Below are positions 1 to 9,174 of a DNA stretch of 64,000 nt, piece by piece. Source of the stretch: Micromonospora citrea (GTDB lineage Bacteria; Actinomycetota; Actinomycetes; Mycobacteriales; Micromonosporaceae); assembly GCF_900090315.1 (NCBI RefSeq), contig NZ_FMHZ01000002.1, positions 3,814,501 through 3,878,500 on the forward strand, read 5' to 3'. The notes beneath the pieces are model-generated. The model had not been told where the DNA came from. It saw only the letters and a program-made list of their open reading frames with translations, and did no database searches. The first letter of the stretch is position 1. Each line of letters opens with the position of its first letter. The position numbers and the translations under genes are program-made.

Positions 1-2
1 CG

Positions 3-1322
3 GCGGGGCCCGTCCCGGGCGCGCCGACGTCTCCTGCCGCGCCGGTCTCGGCCGACCCTGCCGCAGGCGTTGCCCGACGGGTGGTGCCGCCGTCGGCGGT
101 GATGCCCGACCCGGCGACCCCCGAGCCGCCCCGCCCCGGCGCGCAGCCGACCGGCGCGCTGGACGCCGTAGCGGTACGCCGTGTCTGGCCGGACATCGTG
201 GCCAAGGTCAACCGGATCAAGAAACCGGCCGCCGCCCTGATGCGCGACGCGGTGGTGCGCGACGTCGACGGCGACACCCTGGTGCTGACCGTCAAGTCGC
301 CGGTGCTCGCGCAGATGATGGGCAACCACACCTCGGTGCTGGCCGAGGCGCTCTACGAGGAGTTCGGCGGTCGCTGGCAGATCCGTTGCGAGGTGGCCGG
401 CGAGCGGGGCGCCGCGACGGTCGGCGGCCCGTCCCGTACCGCCGCTCCGGCCCGCCCCGCCTCCCCGCCGCCGGCCGCCCCCGCCCACCAGGCCCAGGGC
501 GGCGGAGGCGGCGGAACGTCCGCCGGGGCGAACGGTGCCGTCGGCGGGTCCGACGGCGTGCCCGGCGGGTCCGACGGCGCGGGCGGGGGGCCCCGTGGCG
601 CGGGCGGTCAGGGCGGGGCGACCCGTCCCGGCTCAGGCACGGCGCGGGGTGGAGGCGCGCCCGGCGCCGACGCCGCCGAGGACTGGCCCGAGCCGGCCCG
701 GCCCGGTGGCCCGGCCGGCGGGGGCGAGGACTGGCCGGAGCCGGCCCGCCCGGGTGGTGCGGCCGGGGGCGCCGACGACTGGCCGGAACCTGCCCGGCCG
801 GGCGGCACGTCGGCCACCAACCCGACGACCGGCGCTCCGACGGGTGGCACCCCGACGGGCGGCCCTCCGATCGGCGGCCCTCCGACAGGTGGGGCACCGG
901 CGGCCACCGCCGTCGCGGGTGGCGCGTCGGCGGTCGCCGTACCGAAACCGGCCGGTCCCTCGGCGGCCCCGCCGCAGGCCGCGCCCGCCGGTCCGCCGGT
1001 GAGCAGCGCGATCGCGGCGGCGCGGGCGGCAGCCGCGGGGCGCGGCCCGCGTCCGGCCCAGGCGGCCCGGAAGACGGCGGACGCCGAGTGGGCCGGCGAG
1101 CCGCCGTACGACCCCGACTTCGACGGGCCGGTGCGCGGCGGGGGGCGTCCCGGCGGCGCTTCGCCGGCGAGCCCGGCCTACGAGGGCTTCGACCCCGGCG
1201 ACGAGCCGCTGGACGAGGTGCTCGACGAGCGGACCGCGCGGGAGTCGAGCGAGGAGCAGGCGGTACGGCTGCTGCGCGAGGCCTTCGGCGCGGAGAAGAT
1301 CGACGAGGTGGACGCCCGGTAG
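3..1322 (+). CDS. dnaX: DNA polymerase III subunit gamma/tau, C-terminal part (5' end outside window)
   Basis: Clamp-loader subunit of the replicative DNA polymerase; it acts at the replication fork and bridges the clamp loader and polymerase. The frame is open from the left edge, so the AAA+ ATPase domain lies upstream and only the tau-specific tail is seen. A conserved helical block (core [12 protein letters not shown] followed by [13 protein letters not shown], encoded about 172-330) is followed by roughly 250 residues of Gly/Pro/Ala linker containing perfect 16-residue repeats, then a conserved acidic end ([19 protein letters not shown]). The neighbours ybaB and recR downstream form the classic dnaX-ybaB-recR order of bacteria, which strongly supports the call. 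The linker is far more repetitive than in most families. Confidence 0.93.
   Translation, partial: AGPVPGAPTSPAAPVSADPAAGVARRVVPPSAVMPDPATPEPPRPGAQPTGALDAVAVRRVWPDIVAKVNRIKKPAAALMRDAVVRDVDGDTLVLTVKSPVLAQMMGNHTSVLAEALYEEFGGRWQIRCEVAGERGAATVGGPSRTAAPARPASPPPAAPAHQAQGGGGGGTSAGANGAVGGSDGVPGGSDGAGGGPRGAGGQGGATRPGSGTARGGGAPGADAAEDWPEPARPGGPAGGGEDWPEPARPGGAAGGADDWPEPARPGGTSATNPTTGAPTGGTPTGGPPIGGPPTGGAPAATAVAGGASAVAVPKPAGPSAAPPQAAPAGPPVSSAIAAARAAAAGRGPRPAQAARKTADAEWAGEPPYDPDFDGPVRGGGRPGGASPASPAYEGFDPGDEPLDEVLDERTARESSEEQAVRLLREAFGAEKIDEVDAR
678..821 (+). repeat. three in-frame 48-bp repeats inside dnaX
   Basis: Copies begin at 678, 726 and 774, each coding for 16 residues starting (E/D)[10 protein letters not shown]. 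They lie in the disordered tau linker. A Pro-Thr-Gly-Gly repeat run follows at about 838-900. The unit length is a multiple of three, so copy-number change would keep the frame. Confidence 0.9.
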
Positions 1323-1557
1323 GCGCGCCACCGCGGCCTCGCGCCCCGACTGCGGCTGCCGACGGGGCCGCGCCTGTGACGTGCCGGGTACGGCGGCGCG
1401 ATCTCGGCAGGAACGGCCTCTCCGGGGGCCGTCCCGTACCAAGATCTCGACCGGCGAACGGGCAGCGGGGCGCGGTCGCACCGGGGGCGGGGCGGGGCCG
1501 CTCGGAGCGGATAGGCTGAGCGGCGGCCGAGCAGACGAGTGCGAGAAGGAGCCATCC

Positions 1558-1890
1558 GTGCGCCCAGGTGGACAGCCGAACATGCAGCAGATGCTGAAGC
1601 AGGCGCAGAAGATGCAGCAGCAGATCGCCAAGGCCCAGGCCGAGCTCGCCGAGGCCGAGCTGACCGGCACCGCCGGTGGCGGCCTGGTGACCGCGACCGT
1701 CGCCGGCACCGGTGAGCTCAAGGCGATCAAGATCGACCCGAAGGCGGTCGACCCGGAGGACGTGGAGACCCTGGAGGATCTCGTCGTCGCGGCCATGCAC
1801 AACGCCGCCGAGGCGGCCCGGGAGCTGACCGAGAAGAAGATGGGCCCGGTCACCGGCGGCATGGGCGGCCTCGGCCTGCCCGGTTTCTGA
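1558..1890 (+). CDS. ybaB: YbaB/EbfC family nucleoid-associated protein
   Basis: Small DNA-binding protein, 110 residues, the normal family length, thought to act as a homodimer on the nucleoid. The frame is open further upstream, but the GTG at 1558 has a good ribosome site (AGAAGGA at 1544-1550) and gives the family-typical N-terminus, including the Gln-rich helix [19 protein letters not shown]. The middle contains the family's beta-strand core ([19 protein letters not shown]) and the C-terminus ends in a Gly/Met tail. It sits between dnaX and recR, 7 nt upstream of recR, so the two are almost certainly co-transcribed. The 235-bp gap after dnaX may hold its own promoter. Confidence 0.93.
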   Translation: MRPGGQPNMQQMLKQAQKMQQQIAKAQAELAEAELTGTAGGGLVTATVAGTGELKAIKIDPKAVDPEDVETLEDLVVAAMHNAAEAARELTEKKMGPVTGGMGGLGLPGF

Positions 1891-1897
1891 GCGGCAG

Positions 1898-2491
1898 ATG
1901 TACGAGGGTGCCATCCAGGACCTGATCGACGAGCTGGGTCGGCTGCCGGGCGTCGGCCCGAAGAGCGCCCAGCGGATCGCCTTCCACGTGCTGTCGGCCG
2001 ACCCGGCGGACGTCAACCGGCTGGCGGGCGCGCTGCGCAAGGTCAAGGAGCTGGTGCGGTTCTGCACCACCTGCTACAACGTGGCCGAGTCCGACCAGTG
2101 CCGGATCTGCCGGGACCCGCGCCGCACCGACGAGGTGCTCTGCGTGGTCGAGGAGCCGAAGGACGTGGTGGCGATCGAGCGGACCGGTGAGTTCCGCGGG
2201 CGCTACCACGTGCTCGGCGGCGCGATCAACCCGCTGGAGGGGATCGGGCCCGACAACCTGCGCATCCGGGAGCTGATGACCCGGCTCGGCGGCGGCGCGG
2301 TGCGCGAGCTGATCCTCGCCACCGACCCGAACACCGAGGGCGAGGCCACCGCCACCTACCTGGCGTTGATGGTCAAGCCGATGGGCATCGCGGTGACCCG
2401 GCTGGCGAGCGGCCTGCCGGTCGGCGGCGACCTGGAGTACGCCGACGAGATCACCCTCGGCCGGGCCTTCGAGGGCCGCCGCGCCCTCTGA
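1898..2491 (+). CDS. recR: recombination mediator protein RecR
   Basis: RecR works with RecF/RecO to load RecA on gapped single-stranded DNA. The protein is 197 residues, the usual length. The parts appear in order: N-terminal helix-hairpin-helix ([20 protein letters not shown]), a C4 zinc finger ([18 protein letters not shown]), a Toprim domain starting [17 protein letters not shown], and the C-terminal [19 protein letters not shown] motif. The ATG at 1898 follows the ybaB stop by 7 nt. Immediately after the stop codon the DNA becomes a degenerate GC repeat in which the recR tail appears to have been re-copied. Confidence 0.96.
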   Translation: MYEGAIQDLIDELGRLPGVGPKSAQRIAFHVLSADPADVNRLAGALRKVKELVRFCTTCYNVAESDQCRICRDPRRTDEVLCVVEEPKDVVAIERTGEFRGRYHVLGGAINPLEGIGPDNLRIRELMTRLGGGAVRELILATDPNTEGEATATYLALMVKPMGIAVTRLASGLPVGGDLEYADEITLGRAFEGRRAL

Positions 2492-2600
2492 CCCGGCCGC
2501 CGGGCAGTCCTGACCCCGCCGCCGCCCTTGGCGCGCGTCCTGACCGGCCGCCGGGCCGTCCTGCCCCGGGCGGCGCGGCCTCTGACCCGGCTGCCGGACC
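2480..2600 (+). repeat. degenerate repeats of the recR stop region
   Basis: After the recR stop (GCCCTCTGACCCGGCCGCC) related blocks follow at roughly 40-bp steps, several containing TCnTGACC next to CGGCCGCCGGG. Spacing is irregular and the copies are diverged. No coding potential. Confidence 0.5.
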
Positions 2601-2923
2601 CGTTGATCCGGCGAGGATGGCCGGTGCCGGATCCCCGGTGCCGGCCATCGTCGTACGCGTCGTGGCTCCACTGTGGGTTCTAACATGTGGGCGAAGCGGG
2701 CGTCGATCGATGTAACAAGTTTGCATCGGTCAAAACGGGCATCTCGCCCCTTTGGCGGTGGTCCGGTGCCGCCCTGCGGGCAGTGCGCATCGGTTAAGAC
2801 ACGATCCGGTACCAACCGCTTCAACCACGGTTTCCCGGCGGTCCGAACGAGGGCTAAGGTCACGGCCATCGGTGACCCCTGTCACCACGTTGTCCGTAAC
2901 CCCAAGGACGAGGTGAAGCACCC
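2601..2923. promoter_or_regulatory. gap before the peptide transporter: candidate operators
   Basis: No gene is seen. A 21-bp imperfect palindrome, CGATG-T-AA-5nt-TT-G-CATCG, lies at 2708-2728 in an unusually AT-rich patch. A 14-bp direct repeat GCATCGGT(C/T)AA(A/G)AC is at 2723-2736 and 2787-2800. A TAAGGT hexamer at 2855-2860 could be a -10. A GGTGAC-4nt-GTCACC inverted repeat is at 2871-2886, downstream of it. Together these look like the promoter/operator region of the transporter operon. The regulator is not encoded here. Confidence 0.45.
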
Positions 2924-4588
2924 ATGCGTGCATCCAGGCCGAAGGTCGCAATCGCGGCCGTCGCGGTCGCGGCCCTCGCGGTAGCAGGCTGCGCCGAGAG
3001 CGACCGCGATGACAGTTCCGGCGGTAGCAAGAAGGACACCCTCGTCTTCGGCGTAGCCGGAGACCCGAAGGTGCTCGACCCGAGCTTCGCGAGCGACGGT
3101 GAGTCGCTGCGTGTCGCGCGTCAGGTCTTCGAGACGCTGGTCCGTCCGGAGGAGGGTGGCACCAAGGTCACCCCCGGCCTGGCCGAGTCCTGGACCCCGG
3201 ACGCCGCCGGCACGACGTGGACCTTCAAGCTGCGTTCCGGCGTGAAGTTCCACGACGGCACCGACTTCAACGCCGAGGCGGTCTGCAAGAACTTCGACCG
3301 CTGGTACAACGCCAAGGGCCTCATGCAGAGCCCGGACGTGACGGCGTACTGGCAGGACGTCATGGGCGGCTTCGCCAAGAACGAGGACGCGGAGCTGCCG
3401 CCGAGCCTCTTCAAGTCCTGCACCGCCAAGGACGCGACCACCGTGGACCTGGCCTTCACCCGGGTCTCCAGCAAGATCCCGGCCGCGCTGATGCTGCCGT
3501 CGTTCTCCATCCACAGCCCGACCGCGCTGGAGAAGTACGACGCCAGCAACGTGGGCGGCACGGCCGAGGACATCAAGTACCCGGCCTACGCGATGGAGCA
3601 CCCGACCGGCACCGGTCCGTTCAAGTTCAAGTCCTGGGACGTCGCGAACAAGACGCTGACCCTGGAGCGCAACGAGGACTACGCCGGCAACAAGGCCAAG
3701 CTGAAGACCCTCATCTTCAAGACCATCTCGGACGAGAACGCGCGCAAGCAGGCGCTGCGCTCCGGCGACATCCAGGGGTACGACCTGGTCGGCCCGGCCG
3801 ACGTCGAGCCGCTGAAGGGTGAGGGCTTCAACGTCCTGACCCGCCCGGCGTTCAACGTGCTCTACCTGGCCATCAACCAGAAGGGCAACCCGAAGCTCGC
3901 CGACGTCAAGGTCCGGCAGGCCATCGCGCACGCCCTGAACCGGCAGGCGCTGGTCGACTCGAAGCTGCCCCCGGGCGCCAAGGTCGCCGAGAACTTCATG
4001 CCGGACACCGTCGAGGGCTGGAACGGCGACGTCGCCAAGTACGACTACAACCCGGAGAAGGCCAAGCAGTTGCTGGCCGAGGCCGGCGCGACGAACCTGA
4101 CCCTGCGGTTCCACTACCCGACCGAGGTCACCCGGCCCTACATGCCGAACCCGAAGGACATCTTCGAGCTGCTCTCGGCGGACCTCAAGGCGGTCGGCAT
4201 CAACGTCCAGGCCATCCCGCTGAAGTGGAGCCCGGATTACCTGAACGCCACCACCTCCGGCAACAAGCACGACATCCACTTCCTCGGCTGGACCGGTGAC
4301 TACGGCGACGCCTACAACTTCATCGGCACCTTCTTCGACCGGCCGAAGGACGAGTGGGGCTTCACCAACAAGGCCCTGTTCGACCAGTTCAAGGACGCCG
4401 ACACCACCGCCGACGCGGCGGCTCGGGTGGAGAAGTACAAGGCCCTGAACAAGGCCATCATGGAGTTCCTGCCCGGTGTGCCGGTGTCGCACTCGCCGCC
4501 GGCGATCGTGTTCGGCAAGGACGTGACCGGGATCAAGGCGAGCCCGCTCACCGACGAGCGGTACGCCACCGCCGAGTTCAAGTCCTGA
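2924..4588 (+). CDS. ABC transporter substrate-binding lipoprotein (family 5, oligopeptide type)
   Basis: Extracellular solute receptor of the peptide/nickel class, tethered to the membrane. The 554-residue product has a lipoprotein signal (about residues 1-22, lipobox AVAGC), a Ser/Gly linker, then the SBP_bac_5 fold: DTLVFGVAGDPKVLDPSF at the mature N-terminus, LAESWTPDAAGTTWTFKLR and VKFHDGTDFNAEAV, and the family block ADVKVRQAIAHALNRQALV near residue 325. GAGGTG at 2909-2914 is the ribosome site for the ATG. It is the first gene of a five-gene importer operon. The substrate cannot be read from sequence; di/oligopeptides are the default for this permease/ATPase set. Confidence 0.92.
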   Translation: MRASRPKVAIAAVAVAALAVAGCAESDRDDSSGGSKKDTLVFGVAGDPKVLDPSFASDGESLRVARQVFETLVRPEEGGTKVTPGLAESWTPDAAGTTWTFKLRSGVKFHDGTDFNAEAVCKNFDRWYNAKGLMQSPDVTAYWQDVMGGFAKNEDAELPPSLFKSCTAKDATTVDLAFTRVSSKIPAALMLPSFSIHSPTALEKYDASNVGGTAEDIKYPAYAMEHPTGTGPFKFKSWDVANKTLTLERNEDYAGNKAKLKTLIFKTISDENARKQALRSGDIQGYDLVGPADVEPLKGEGFNVLTRPAFNVLYLAINQKGNPKLADVKVRQAIAHALNRQALVDSKLPPGAKVAENFMPDTVEGWNGDVAKYDYNPEKAKQLLAEAGATNLTLRFHYPTEVTRPYMPNPKDIFELLSADLKAVGINVQAIPLKWSPDYLNATTSGNKHDIHFLGWTGDYGDAYNFIGTFFDRPKDEWGFTNKALFDQFKDADTTADAAARVEKYKALNKAIMEFLPGVPVSHSPPAIVFGKDVTGIKASPLTDERYATAEFKS

Positions 4589-4602
4589 CCTGACGCAAGG
4601 AC

Positions 4603-4638
4603 CGCGGGCGGGCGCTGTTTCGGCAGCGTCCGCCCGCG
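4603..4638 (+). terminator. hairpin between binding-protein gene and permeases
   Basis: A 15-bp stem (CGCGGGCGGGCGCTG against CAGCGTCCGCCCGCG, one G-T wobble) with a 6-nt loop sits 15 nt after the binding-protein stop. There is no T-run. This position is typical for a partial terminator or 3' stabiliser that keeps receptor mRNA in excess over permease mRNA. Confidence 0.65.
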
Positions 4639-4665
4639 ACCCTCCGCACCCCTTTCGAGGCCACC

Positions 4666-5670
4666 GTGTTCCGGTTCATCGTCAGACGCCTGCTCCAGCT
4701 CATACCCACGCTGTTCGGGCTCTCCCTCCTGCTCTTCATCTGGCTCCGTCGACTGCCCGGCGGTCCCGAGACCGCCATCCTCGGCGAGCGCGGGACGCCC
4801 GAGATGCGCGCCGCGATCCGGCGCAACATGGGCCTCGACGAGCCGATCCTGGTGCAGTACGGCCGGTTCGTACGGCGACTGCTCCGCCTCGACCTCGGCA
4901 CCTCGACCTCCACCAAGCGCGCGGTCACCACGGAGTTCCTGGAGCGCTTCCCGGGCACCGTCGAGCTGACCGTCATGGCGCTGGCGATCGCGATCGGGCT
5001 CGGCATCCCGCTCGGCTACCTGGCCGCCCGCCGGCGCGGCCGGCTGCTCGACCACGCCTCGGTCGGCGGCTCGCTGATCGGCATCTGCATCCCGGTCTTC
5101 TTCCTGGCCTACGTGCTCAAGGCGATCTTCTCGGAGAACCTCGGCTGGTTCCCCTCCAGCGGCCGGCAGGACCCGACGCTCGGGGCGACCCGGATCACCA
5201 ACTTTTTCGTCCTCGACGGCCTGATGACCCGGGAGTGGGACGCCGCCGCCGACGCGCTCTGGCACCTCGTGCTGCCGGGCGTCGCGCTGGCCAGCATCCC
5301 CCTGGCGATCATCGTCCGGATCACCCGGGCCAGCGTGCTCGAGGTGCTCAACGAGGACTTCGTCCGTACCGCCGAGGCGAAGGGCCTCACCGAGTCGACC
5401 GTCCGCCGCCGGCACGTCCTGCGCAACGCGATGCTGCCGGTGGTCACCTCGATCGGCCTGCTCACCGGTGGCCTGCTCTCCGGCGCGGTGCTGACCGAGA
5501 CCGTCTTCGCCTTCAGCGGTATCGGAGCGTTCATCTACGACGCCATCGGCCAGCGGGACTACCCGGTGCTGATGGGCTTCATCATGATCATCGCGGTGGT
5601 GTACGTGCTGGTGAACCTCCTGGTCGACCTCTCCTACAGCCTGATCGACCCGAGGGTGAGGGTTCGATGA
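4666..5670 (+). CDS. ABC transporter permease, DppB/OppB type
   Basis: Inner-membrane subunit of the peptide importer, 334 residues. The N-terminus MFRFIVRRLLQLIPTLFGLS is the first membrane helix and is diagnostic of the DppB family. A periplasmic segment (LPGGPETAILGERGTPEMRA) follows, and the C-terminal BPD_transp_1 domain contains the EAA loop EDFVRTAEAKGLTESTVRRR that contacts the ATPases. The chosen start is GTG at 4666, just after a GAGG-containing site. The stop overlaps the next start (ATGA at 5667-5670), so the two permeases are translationally coupled. Confidence 0.93.
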   Translation: MFRFIVRRLLQLIPTLFGLSLLLFIWLRRLPGGPETAILGERGTPEMRAAIRRNMGLDEPILVQYGRFVRRLLRLDLGTSTSTKRAVTTEFLERFPGTVELTVMALAIAIGLGIPLGYLAARRRGRLLDHASVGGSLIGICIPVFFLAYVLKAIFSENLGWFPSSGRQDPTLGATRITNFFVLDGLMTREWDAAADALWHLVLPGVALASIPLAIIVRITRASVLEVLNEDFVRTAEAKGLTESTVRRRHVLRNAMLPVVTSIGLLTGGLLSGAVLTETVFAFSGIGAFIYDAIGQRDYPVLMGFIMIIAVVYVLVNLLVDLSYSLIDPRVRVR

Positions 5671-6635
5671 CGATCACCAGTGGCAAGAAGAAGGAGAGGA
5701 TCGACCGGCTCTCCGAGCTGGCGGCCCGCGACGACGAGCGCGGCGTCAGCCTCTGGCAGGAGGCCTTCCGCCGGTTGCGGCGCAACCCCGCGGCGATCAT
5801 CGGCGCGGTCATCCTGGTGCTCTTCGTCCTGGTCGCGGTGGTCGGCCCGTTCTTCGTCCCGTACGGGCCGACGGACGCGATCGGCATCCGCGAGGGCGTG
5901 GTCAAGTCGGGCCAGGGCCTGATCCCGGGCTCCTCGGGCGACCACTGGTTCGGCTACGACCACCAGGGCCGCGACGTGTTCAGCCGGATGATCGTCGGCG
6001 CCCGGCAGACGCTGCTGGTCGGTGTGGTCTCCACGCTGATCGGTCTGGCGGTCGGCGCGTTGATCGGCGGGGTCGCCGGCGCGGCGGCCGGTCTGGGCGG
6101 CCGGTGGGGCCGGGCGATCGACACCGCGCTCATGCGTGTCATCGACATGATGCTGGCGCTGCCCAGCCTGCTGCTGGCGGTGAGCATCGCCGCCCTGCTC
6201 GGGGCGAGCCTGACCACCGTGATGATCGCGGTCGGCGTGGTCTCCGTGCCGGTCTTCGCCCGTCTGCTGCGCGGGTCGATGATCTCCCAGGCCAACAGCG
6301 ACTACGTGCTGGCGGCCACCTCGCTGGGCGTGAAGAAGTCGAAGATCGCGCTCACCCACGTGGTGCCGAACTCGCTCGCCCCGGTGATCGTGCAGGCCAC
6401 CCTGACCCTGGCGACCGCGATCATCGAGGCCGCCGCGCTCTCCTTCCTCGGCCTGGGCAACCCCGACACGGCCGTGCCCGAGTGGGGCGTGATGCTCGCC
6501 GACGCGCAGCCGTACCTCGGCATCCGGCCGGCGCTGGCCGTCTATCCGGCGGTCGCGATCATCATCACCGCGCTGGGCTTCACCCTGCTCGGTGAGGCGA
6601 TGCGCGAGGCCCTCGACCCGAAGCTGCGGAAGTAG
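5667..6635 (+). CDS. ABC transporter permease, DppC/OppC type
   Basis: Second permease subunit, 322 residues. A cytoplasmic N-terminal tail (WQEAFRRLRRNPAAIIGAVI, typical of DppC) precedes the first helix, then come the motif HWFGYDHQGRDVFSRMIVGA and the EAA loop DYVLAATSLGVKKSKIALTH, followed by further helices. ATG 5667 overlaps the dppB stop by 4 nt. Unlike the tight coupling upstream, 180 bp of tandem repeat separates this gene from the ATPase gene that follows, which is unusual inside such an operon. Confidence 0.93.
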   Translation: MTITSGKKKERIDRLSELAARDDERGVSLWQEAFRRLRRNPAAIIGAVILVLFVLVAVVGPFFVPYGPTDAIGIREGVVKSGQGLIPGSSGDHWFGYDHQGRDVFSRMIVGARQTLLVGVVSTLIGLAVGALIGGVAGAAAGLGGRWGRAIDTALMRVIDMMLALPSLLLAVSIAALLGASLTTVMIAVGVVSVPVFARLLRGSMISQANSDYVLAATSLGVKKSKIALTHVVPNSLAPVIVQATLTLATAIIEAAALSFLGLGNPDTAVPEWGVMLADAQPYLGIRPALAVYPAVAIIITALGFTLLGEAMREALDPKLRK

Positions 6636-6643
6636 GCGCGCCA

Positions 6644-6812
6644 TGTGTGAAGCGCGAGGAGTGAGCTTGCGAGCCCCGCAGTCGCGAACGGAAGGTCGGC
6701 TGTGTGAAGCGCGAGGAGTGAGCTTGCGAGCCCCGCAGTCGCGAACGGAAGGTCGGCTGTGTGAAGCGCGAGGAGTGAGCTTGCGAGCCCCGCAGTCGCG
6801 AACGGAAGGTCG
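6644..6812 (+). repeat. three 57-bp tandem repeats inside the transporter operon
   Basis: Near-perfect copies begin at 6644, 6701 and 6758. Each runs TGTGTGAAGCGCGAGGAGTG ... CGAGCCCCGCAGTCGCGAAC and ends in GGAAGGTCG. Every unit contains two Shine-Dalgarno-like cores (GAGGAG and GGAAGG) and a five-codon ORF, GTG AAG CGC GAG GAG TGA. The last GGAAGG (6804-6809) is placed as the ribosome site of the downstream ATPase gene. From memory, related elements are common between genes in Micromonospora; this was not checked. Confidence 0.95.
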
Positions 6813-6815
6813 ATG

Positions 6816-7997
6816 ATGGCACTGCTCGAAGTGGACGACCTGTCGGTCACGTTCGCCCGGCGCGGTCAGCGCACCGTGCACGCCGTCGACGGGGTCTCGT
6901 TCTCCGTCGACGCGGGCGAGGTGGTCGGCCTGGTCGGCGAGTCCGGCTGCGGCAAGAGCGTCACCTCGCTGGCGATCATGGGCCTGCTGCCGAAGCAGCC
7001 GGGCCTGCGCGTCGGCGGCAAGGCGGTCTTCGACGGCACCGACCTGCTCCAGCTCGACGACCGGTCCCGGCGCGACATCCGGGGCCGCGACGTCGCGATG
7101 ATCTTCCAGGACCCGCTCTCCTCCCTGAACCCGGTCATCCCGATCGGGCTCCAGGTGACCGAGGTGCTCGCGCGGCACCGGGGGATGAAGGGCGCGGCGG
7201 CCGAGAAGGAGGCGGCAGAGCTGCTGGACCGGGTCGGCATCCCCGACCCGAAGCGGCGGCTGAAGGAATACCCTCACCAGCTCTCCGGCGGCATGCGGCA
7301 GCGTGCCCTCATCGCGATGGCGGTGGCCTGCAAGCCCCGGCTGCTGATCGCCGACGAGCCGACCACGGCGCTGGACGTCACGATCCAGGCGCAGATCCTG
7401 GAGCTGCTCAAGGAACTGGTCCGCGACTCCGGCACCGCGCTGGTCATGATCACGCACGACCTGGGCGTGGTGGCCGGCATGTGCGACACCATCAACGTGC
7501 TCTACGCCGGCCGGGTCGTGGAGACGGCCCGCCGCCGTCCGCTGTTCCGCCAGCCGCGGCATCCGTACACCGTGGGTCTGCTCGGCTCGGTGCCCCGCCT
7601 GGACGCGGGGCGCGGCGAGCGGCTGAACCCGATCCCCGGCTCGGTCCGCGACCTGCTGCCCTGGCCGGACGGCTGCGCCTTCGCGCCGCGCTGCGCCCGG
7701 CAGGTCGACGAGTGCCTGGGGGAGCCGCCCGCGCTGGTGCTCGCCTACGACGGGCGCAGCTACCGCTGCGTCAACCCGGCGCCGCTGCCCGGCACCGTGC
7801 CGGCCGCCGCCGCCCCGGCGGACGCGCCGGCCACCGCCCGGACGGTGGAGGCCCCGGCGGAGGCCCCGGCCGCCGCCCCGGCGGACGCGCCGGCCACCGC
7901 CCCGGCGGACGCCCCGGCCACCGCCACGGCGGACGCGCCGGCGGCGGAGGCGACCCCGGGCCCGGTGCCCGCCCCGCGCGAGGAGGAGAAGCCGTGA
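6816..7997 (+). CDS. ABC transporter ATP-binding protein, DppD/OppD type, with Ala/Pro tail
   Basis: ATPase subunit of the peptide importer. Walker A GESGCGKS, signature LSGGMRQR, Walker [13 protein letters not shown] and the family's C-terminal oligo_HPY region ([14 protein letters not shown], Cys-rich [17 protein letters not shown]) are all visible. The last ~65 residues are an Ala/Pro/Asp repeat tail (ADAPATA units), not part of the family and probably disordered. ATG codons exist at 6813 and 6816. GGAAGG at 6804-6809, supplied by the repeat, spaces better to 6816. The stop overlaps the next start (GTGA). Confidence 0.93.
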   Translation: MALLEVDDLSVTFARRGQRTVHAVDGVSFSVDAGEVVGLVGESGCGKSVTSLAIMGLLPKQPGLRVGGKAVFDGTDLLQLDDRSRRDIRGRDVAMIFQDPLSSLNPVIPIGLQVTEVLARHRGMKGAAAEKEAAELLDRVGIPDPKRRLKEYPHQLSGGMRQRALIAMAVACKPRLLIADEPTTALDVTIQAQILELLKELVRDSGTALVMITHDLGVVAGMCDTINVLYAGRVVETARRRPLFRQPRHPYTVGLLGSVPRLDAGRGERLNPIPGSVRDLLPWPDGCAFAPRCARQVDECLGEPPALVLAYDGRSYRCVNPAPLPGTVPAAAAPADAPATARTVEAPAEAPAAAPADAPATAPADAPATATADAPAAEATPGPVPAPREEEKP

Positions 7998-9097
7998 CCG
8001 AGAGCGAAATCCTCGTCGAGGTCCGCGACCTGAAGGTGCACTTCCCGATCCGTCGGGGGGTAATCCTCGACCGGACCGTCGGGCACGTGAAGGCGGTCGA
8101 CGGCGTCGACCTGCGCATCGCGCGCGGCAAGACGTACGGCCTGGTCGGCGAGTCCGGGTGTGGGAAGTCCACGCTCGGCCGGGCGCTGCTGCAGCTCACC
8201 CCGCCCACCGGCGGCCAGGTCGAGTTCGACGGCGTCGAGCTGACGAAGCTGCCGGCGGGCAAGCTGCGCTCGATGCGCCGCCGCATGCAGATGATCTTCC
8301 AAGATCCGATGTCGAGCCTGGACCCCCGGCAGAACGTCGAGTCGATCCTCACCGAGGGGTTGCAGACCCACGGCATCGGCGGCAACCGCGACGAGCGGCG
8401 GCGGATCATCGGCGAGACGCTGGACGCGGTGGGCCTGCCGCGCTGGGCGCTCTCCCGCTACCCGCACGAGTTCTCCGGCGGGCAGCGGCAGCGCATCGGC
8501 ATCGCCCGGGCGCTGGTGCTCGGGCCCGACCTGATCGTCGCCGACGAGCCGGTCTCCGCGCTGGACGTGTCGATCCAGGCCCAGGTGGTCAACCTGCTCG
8601 ACGAGCTCCAGGACAGCCTCGGCCTGACCTACCTGGTGATCGCGCACGACCTCGCGGTGGTGCGGCACATCTCCGACACGGTCGGCGTGATGTACCTCGG
8701 CGCGCTCGTCGAGGAGGCGCCGAGCGACCGGCTCTACACCGAGCCGCTGCACCCGTACACCCGGGCGCTGATGTCGGCGGTGCCGGTGCCGGACCCGGAC
8801 GTGGAGGACCGGCGGGAGCGCATCCTGCTCGCCGGTGACCTGCCCTCGCCGGCCAACCCGCCGTCGGGCTGCCGGTTCCACACCCGCTGCCCCTGGGCGC
8901 AGCCGACCCGCTGCGCCGACGAGCGGCCCGCGCTGCGGGAGATCGGCGGCAGCCGGGTCGCCTGCCACTTCGCGGAGCCCATCGCCAGCGGCGAGTTGCG
9001 CCCGCACAAGGTGAGCGTGCAGATCACCCGGCCGATGGACGAGGGCGAGGAGCCGCACACCGTCTCCGCCCCCAGCGAGCCCGGCTCGTACGTCTGA
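7994..9097 (+). CDS. ABC transporter ATP-binding protein, DppF/OppF type
   Basis: Second ATPase of the importer, 367 residues, starting at the GTG that overlaps the previous stop. The N-terminus has the DppF-specific insertion [20 protein letters not shown]. Walker A is GESGCGKST, the signature FSGGQRQR, Walker [13 protein letters not shown], and the C-terminal [12 protein letters not shown] plus Cys-rich [16 protein letters not shown] segment completes the family pattern. The tail is about 30 residues longer than usual. A strong hairpin ends the operon just downstream. Confidence 0.94.
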   Translation: MTESEILVEVRDLKVHFPIRRGVILDRTVGHVKAVDGVDLRIARGKTYGLVGESGCGKSTLGRALLQLTPPTGGQVEFDGVELTKLPAGKLRSMRRRMQMIFQDPMSSLDPRQNVESILTEGLQTHGIGGNRDERRRIIGETLDAVGLPRWALSRYPHEFSGGQRQRIGIARALVLGPDLIVADEPVSALDVSIQAQVVNLLDELQDSLGLTYLVIAHDLAVVRHISDTVGVMYLGALVEEAPSDRLYTEPLHPYTRALMSAVPVPDPDVEDRRERILLAGDLPSPANPPSGCRFHTRCPWAQPTRCADERPALREIGGSRVACHFAEPIASGELRPHKVSVQITRPMDEGEEPHTVSAPSEPGSYV

Positions 9098-9099
9098 TC

Positions 9100-9149
9100 C
9101 GGCGGCACGGACGCGGCCCGTATCTGCGCCGGCCGCGTCCGTGCCGCCG
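9100..9149. terminator. bidirectional terminator hairpin
   Basis: A perfect 19-bp stem (9100-9118 with 9131-9149) and 12-nt loop lies between the transporter operon and the convergent gene ending at 9175. The stem core is GGCGGCACGGACGCGGCC. There is no U-tract, as is common in GC-rich actinobacteria. Confidence 0.8.
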
Positions 9150-9174
9150 TCGGCCCCGCAGGGGCGGCGCGTCG

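Noticed and set aside
292..2070. Long minus-strand frames opposite dnaX, ybaB and recR
   Set aside because: They are the mirror of GC-rich codon structure: Arg/Pro/Ser-rich translations without known motifs, overlapping well-supported genes. The same holds for long antisense frames throughout the window.
6644..6812. CRISPR-like array
   Set aside because: The 57-bp units are directly adjacent with no unique spacers and no cas genes are present. It is a simple tandem repeat.
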